A stretch of 8,013 nt of DNA, from the NCBI GenBank assembly GCA_030640215.1, contig DAOWJU010000215.1, positions 1 to 8,013 of the forward strand, written 5' to 3'. Positions 7,346-8,013 of the stretch are shown here, piece by piece. Every line of letters begins with the position of its first letter. The first letter of the stretch is position 1. The notes under the pieces were generated by a model. That model made no database searches, was not told the origin of the DNA, and worked only from the letters and a program-made list of their open reading frames with translations. The stretch is from Desulfuromonadales bacterium (lineage in GTDB: Bacteria > Desulfobacterota > Desulfuromonadia > Desulfuromonadales > BM103). The translations under genes and the position numbers were made by a program.

Positions 7346-7381
7346 ATTTCAGCAACAGGTTTATGGAAGGAATGCTGAAAT
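7346..7381. promoter_or_regulatory. Perfect 9-bp inverted repeat upstream of the cNMP-binding gene
   Basis: ATTTCAGCA (7346-7354) and TGCTGAAAT (7373-7381) are exact reverse complements separated by 18 bases. The right arm touches the candidate -10 box and the whole lies 17 bases upstream of the start codon. It could be an operator or a leader hairpin. It has no T-run on either strand, so it is not an intrinsic terminator of the repeat-protein gene. Confidence 0.45.
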
Positions 7382-7409
7382 CATAACATATAAATTGTAC
7401 AGAGCTAAA
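7380..7409 (-). promoter_or_regulatory. Candidate sigma-70 promoter for the cNMP-binding/lipoprotein unit
   Basis: On the minus strand TTTAGC (7404-7409) is followed after 18 bases by TATGAT (7380-7385), which matches five of six bases of TATAAT. The -35 match is weak (three of six). It lies in an AT-rich gap just downstream of the repeat-protein stop and 51 bases upstream of the start codon, which makes it plausible but not proven. Confidence 0.4.
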
Positions 7410-7417
7410 GATTACCC

Positions 7418-8013
7418 CTAATAATCAACATCAACCCGAGAAACGGTTGCTGATGGTACCAGCGGTTCAACACCGATCTTTTCCATAATGGCTTGTTCAA
7501 TCATGAGTGCATCGATGAAGGGGGCCTTAAACGGCGTGATCTGAGTCACACCAGGAGCAATCTCCGGGTCGGCACTTTTTTGCCACTGGCTGTAACCGCG
7601 CTGCAGATCACTATCAGCTGCTTCTTGTGACTGGCTGTAGCCACGCTTCAGGTCACTGTCGGTCGCTTGTTGTGACTGGCTGTAGTCGCGCTTCAAGTCA
7701 CTATCGGCTGCACGTTGCGACTGACTGTAGCCACGTTTCAGGTCTTTATCAAGCGCTCGCCTGGATTGACTGTAACCACGGTTCAAGTCTCTACTAGCCG
7801 CTTGTCTCGATTGGCTCAACTTCGGTGCATAGCTTGGATCAACACTTTTACGCCATTGAGTGTAGCCGCGATCCAGGCTGTCGTTAAAATCAACTTCATT
7901 TTCCGCCTGACTCAGACCTGGCAACACGATCATTTTGTTCTTATCTGCAAGCGCCTTGTTCTTGTTGTCGATCTTCCTTCTAATTGCCTGCTCAACGGTA
8001 TATGAGTCGATCA
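7418..8013 (-). CDS. Unrecognised protein with 15-residue tandem repeats, 5' end outside the window
   Basis: The visible 197 residues are the C-terminal part of a protein I do not recognise. The frame can be opened at ATG 7931-7933, but it remains open through 26 further codons to the window edge, where residues such as YTVEQAIRRKI echo the C-terminal MIEQAIMEKI, so the gene almost certainly starts upstream. The middle is an array of 15-residue units of the type DSDLKRGYSQSQRAA, eight in register when degenerate ones are counted. The first and last RGY units carry Trp (RGYTQW, RGYSQW) and are each followed by a Asp-Pro...Ala-Pro unit (DPSYAP, DPEIAP). A non-repetitive tail of about 35 residues ends SRVDVDY. 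Leu, Tyr and Ala recur at fixed positions, compatible with helical packing. The composition is hydrophilic and rich in Ser, Gln, Asp and Arg. A surface or periplasmic structural role is possible; a signal peptide cannot be judged here. Confidence 0.7.
   Translation of the reverse strand, partial: IDSYTVEQAIRRKIDNKNKALADKNKMIVLPGLSQAENEVDFNDSLDRGYTQWRKSVDPSYAPKLSQSRQAASRDLNRGYSQSRRALDKDLKRGYSQSQRAADSDLKRDYSQSQQATDSDLKRGYSQSQEAADSDLQRGYSQWQKSADPEIAPGVTQITPFKAPFIDALMIEQAIMEKIGVEPLVPSATVSRVDVDY
7571..7900 (-). repeat. 45-bp tandem repeat array inside the coding sequence
   Basis: The motif ctggctgta and its variants recurs at 7586, 7631, 7676, 7721, 7766, 7811 and 7856, exactly 45 bases apart each time, with no insertion or deletion. 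The central copies (7586-7780) are the most alike, the outer ones diverged. The period is three times fifteen, so changes in copy number keep the reading frame. Outer limits are approximate. Confidence 0.85.

Noticed and set aside
7346..7381. Intrinsic terminator for the repeat-protein gene
   Set aside because: The stem has an 18-base loop, modest GC and no T-run after it on the minus strand.
7571..7900. Possible CRISPR array from regular 45-bp spacing
   Set aside because: There are no unique spacers: the whole 45-bp unit repeats, the period is a multiple of three and it encodes a regular 15-residue motif, so it is a coding tandem repeat.

Overview
The window is a bacterial chromosome segment of moderate GC (about half, by eye) in which every supported gene lies on the minus strand. 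The content suggests an anaerobic deltaproteobacterium of the Desulfuromonadales (Geobacter/Desulfuromonas/Pelobacter type): duplicated phenylacetate-CoA ligases around a tandem-ACT protein, a Ppx/GppA phosphatase coupled to a Na/phosphate cotransporter-family protein, and a stand-alone cyclic-nucleotide-binding protein. This placement is inference from gene content; there is no rRNA or marker gene to fix it.

Read in the direction of transcription (high to low coordinates), the window opens with the 3' part of a gene for an unrecognised protein made largely of 15-residue repeats (7418-8013; its frame is still open at the window edge). Next come a candidate promoter with an overlapping perfect palindrome, a one-domain cNMP-binding protein (6852-7328), and, four bases after its stop, a small putative lipoprotein (6197-6847). 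That unit is closed by a convincing intrinsic terminator (6155-6177). Immediately beyond is a 168-bp non-coding element with 20-bp terminal inverted repeats and CTAG at both ends (5986-6153), which looks like a MITE or similar non-autonomous mobile element. It occupies the upstream region of the next operon.

That operon holds a QSSSAT-type Na/Pi cotransporter family protein with a C-terminal PhoU-like domain (4233-5924), overlapping by four bases a short Ppx/GppA-family exopolyphosphatase/pppGpp phosphatase (3310-4236). The pair suggests phosphate/polyphosphate homeostasis. Ten bases after the phosphatase stop is a near-consensus sigma-70 promoter (3272-3301) with a roughly 130-base structured leader. 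It serves a three-gene unit: phenylacetate-CoA ligase (1832-3133), tandem-ACT protein (1382-1813), and a second phenylacetate-CoA ligase (20-1327). These activate arylacetates to CoA thioesters, probably in anaerobic aromatic amino acid or aromatic acid metabolism, with the ACT protein a likely amino-acid-responsive partner.

Most of the window is ordinary metabolism. The parts that deserve a second look are the TIR-bounded element with a partial extra end beside it, the pentadecad-repeat protein, the leader and palindrome candidates for regulation, and the HTH-less cNMP-binding protein paired with a lipoprotein. I see no clear defence, CRISPR or novel enzymatic system.
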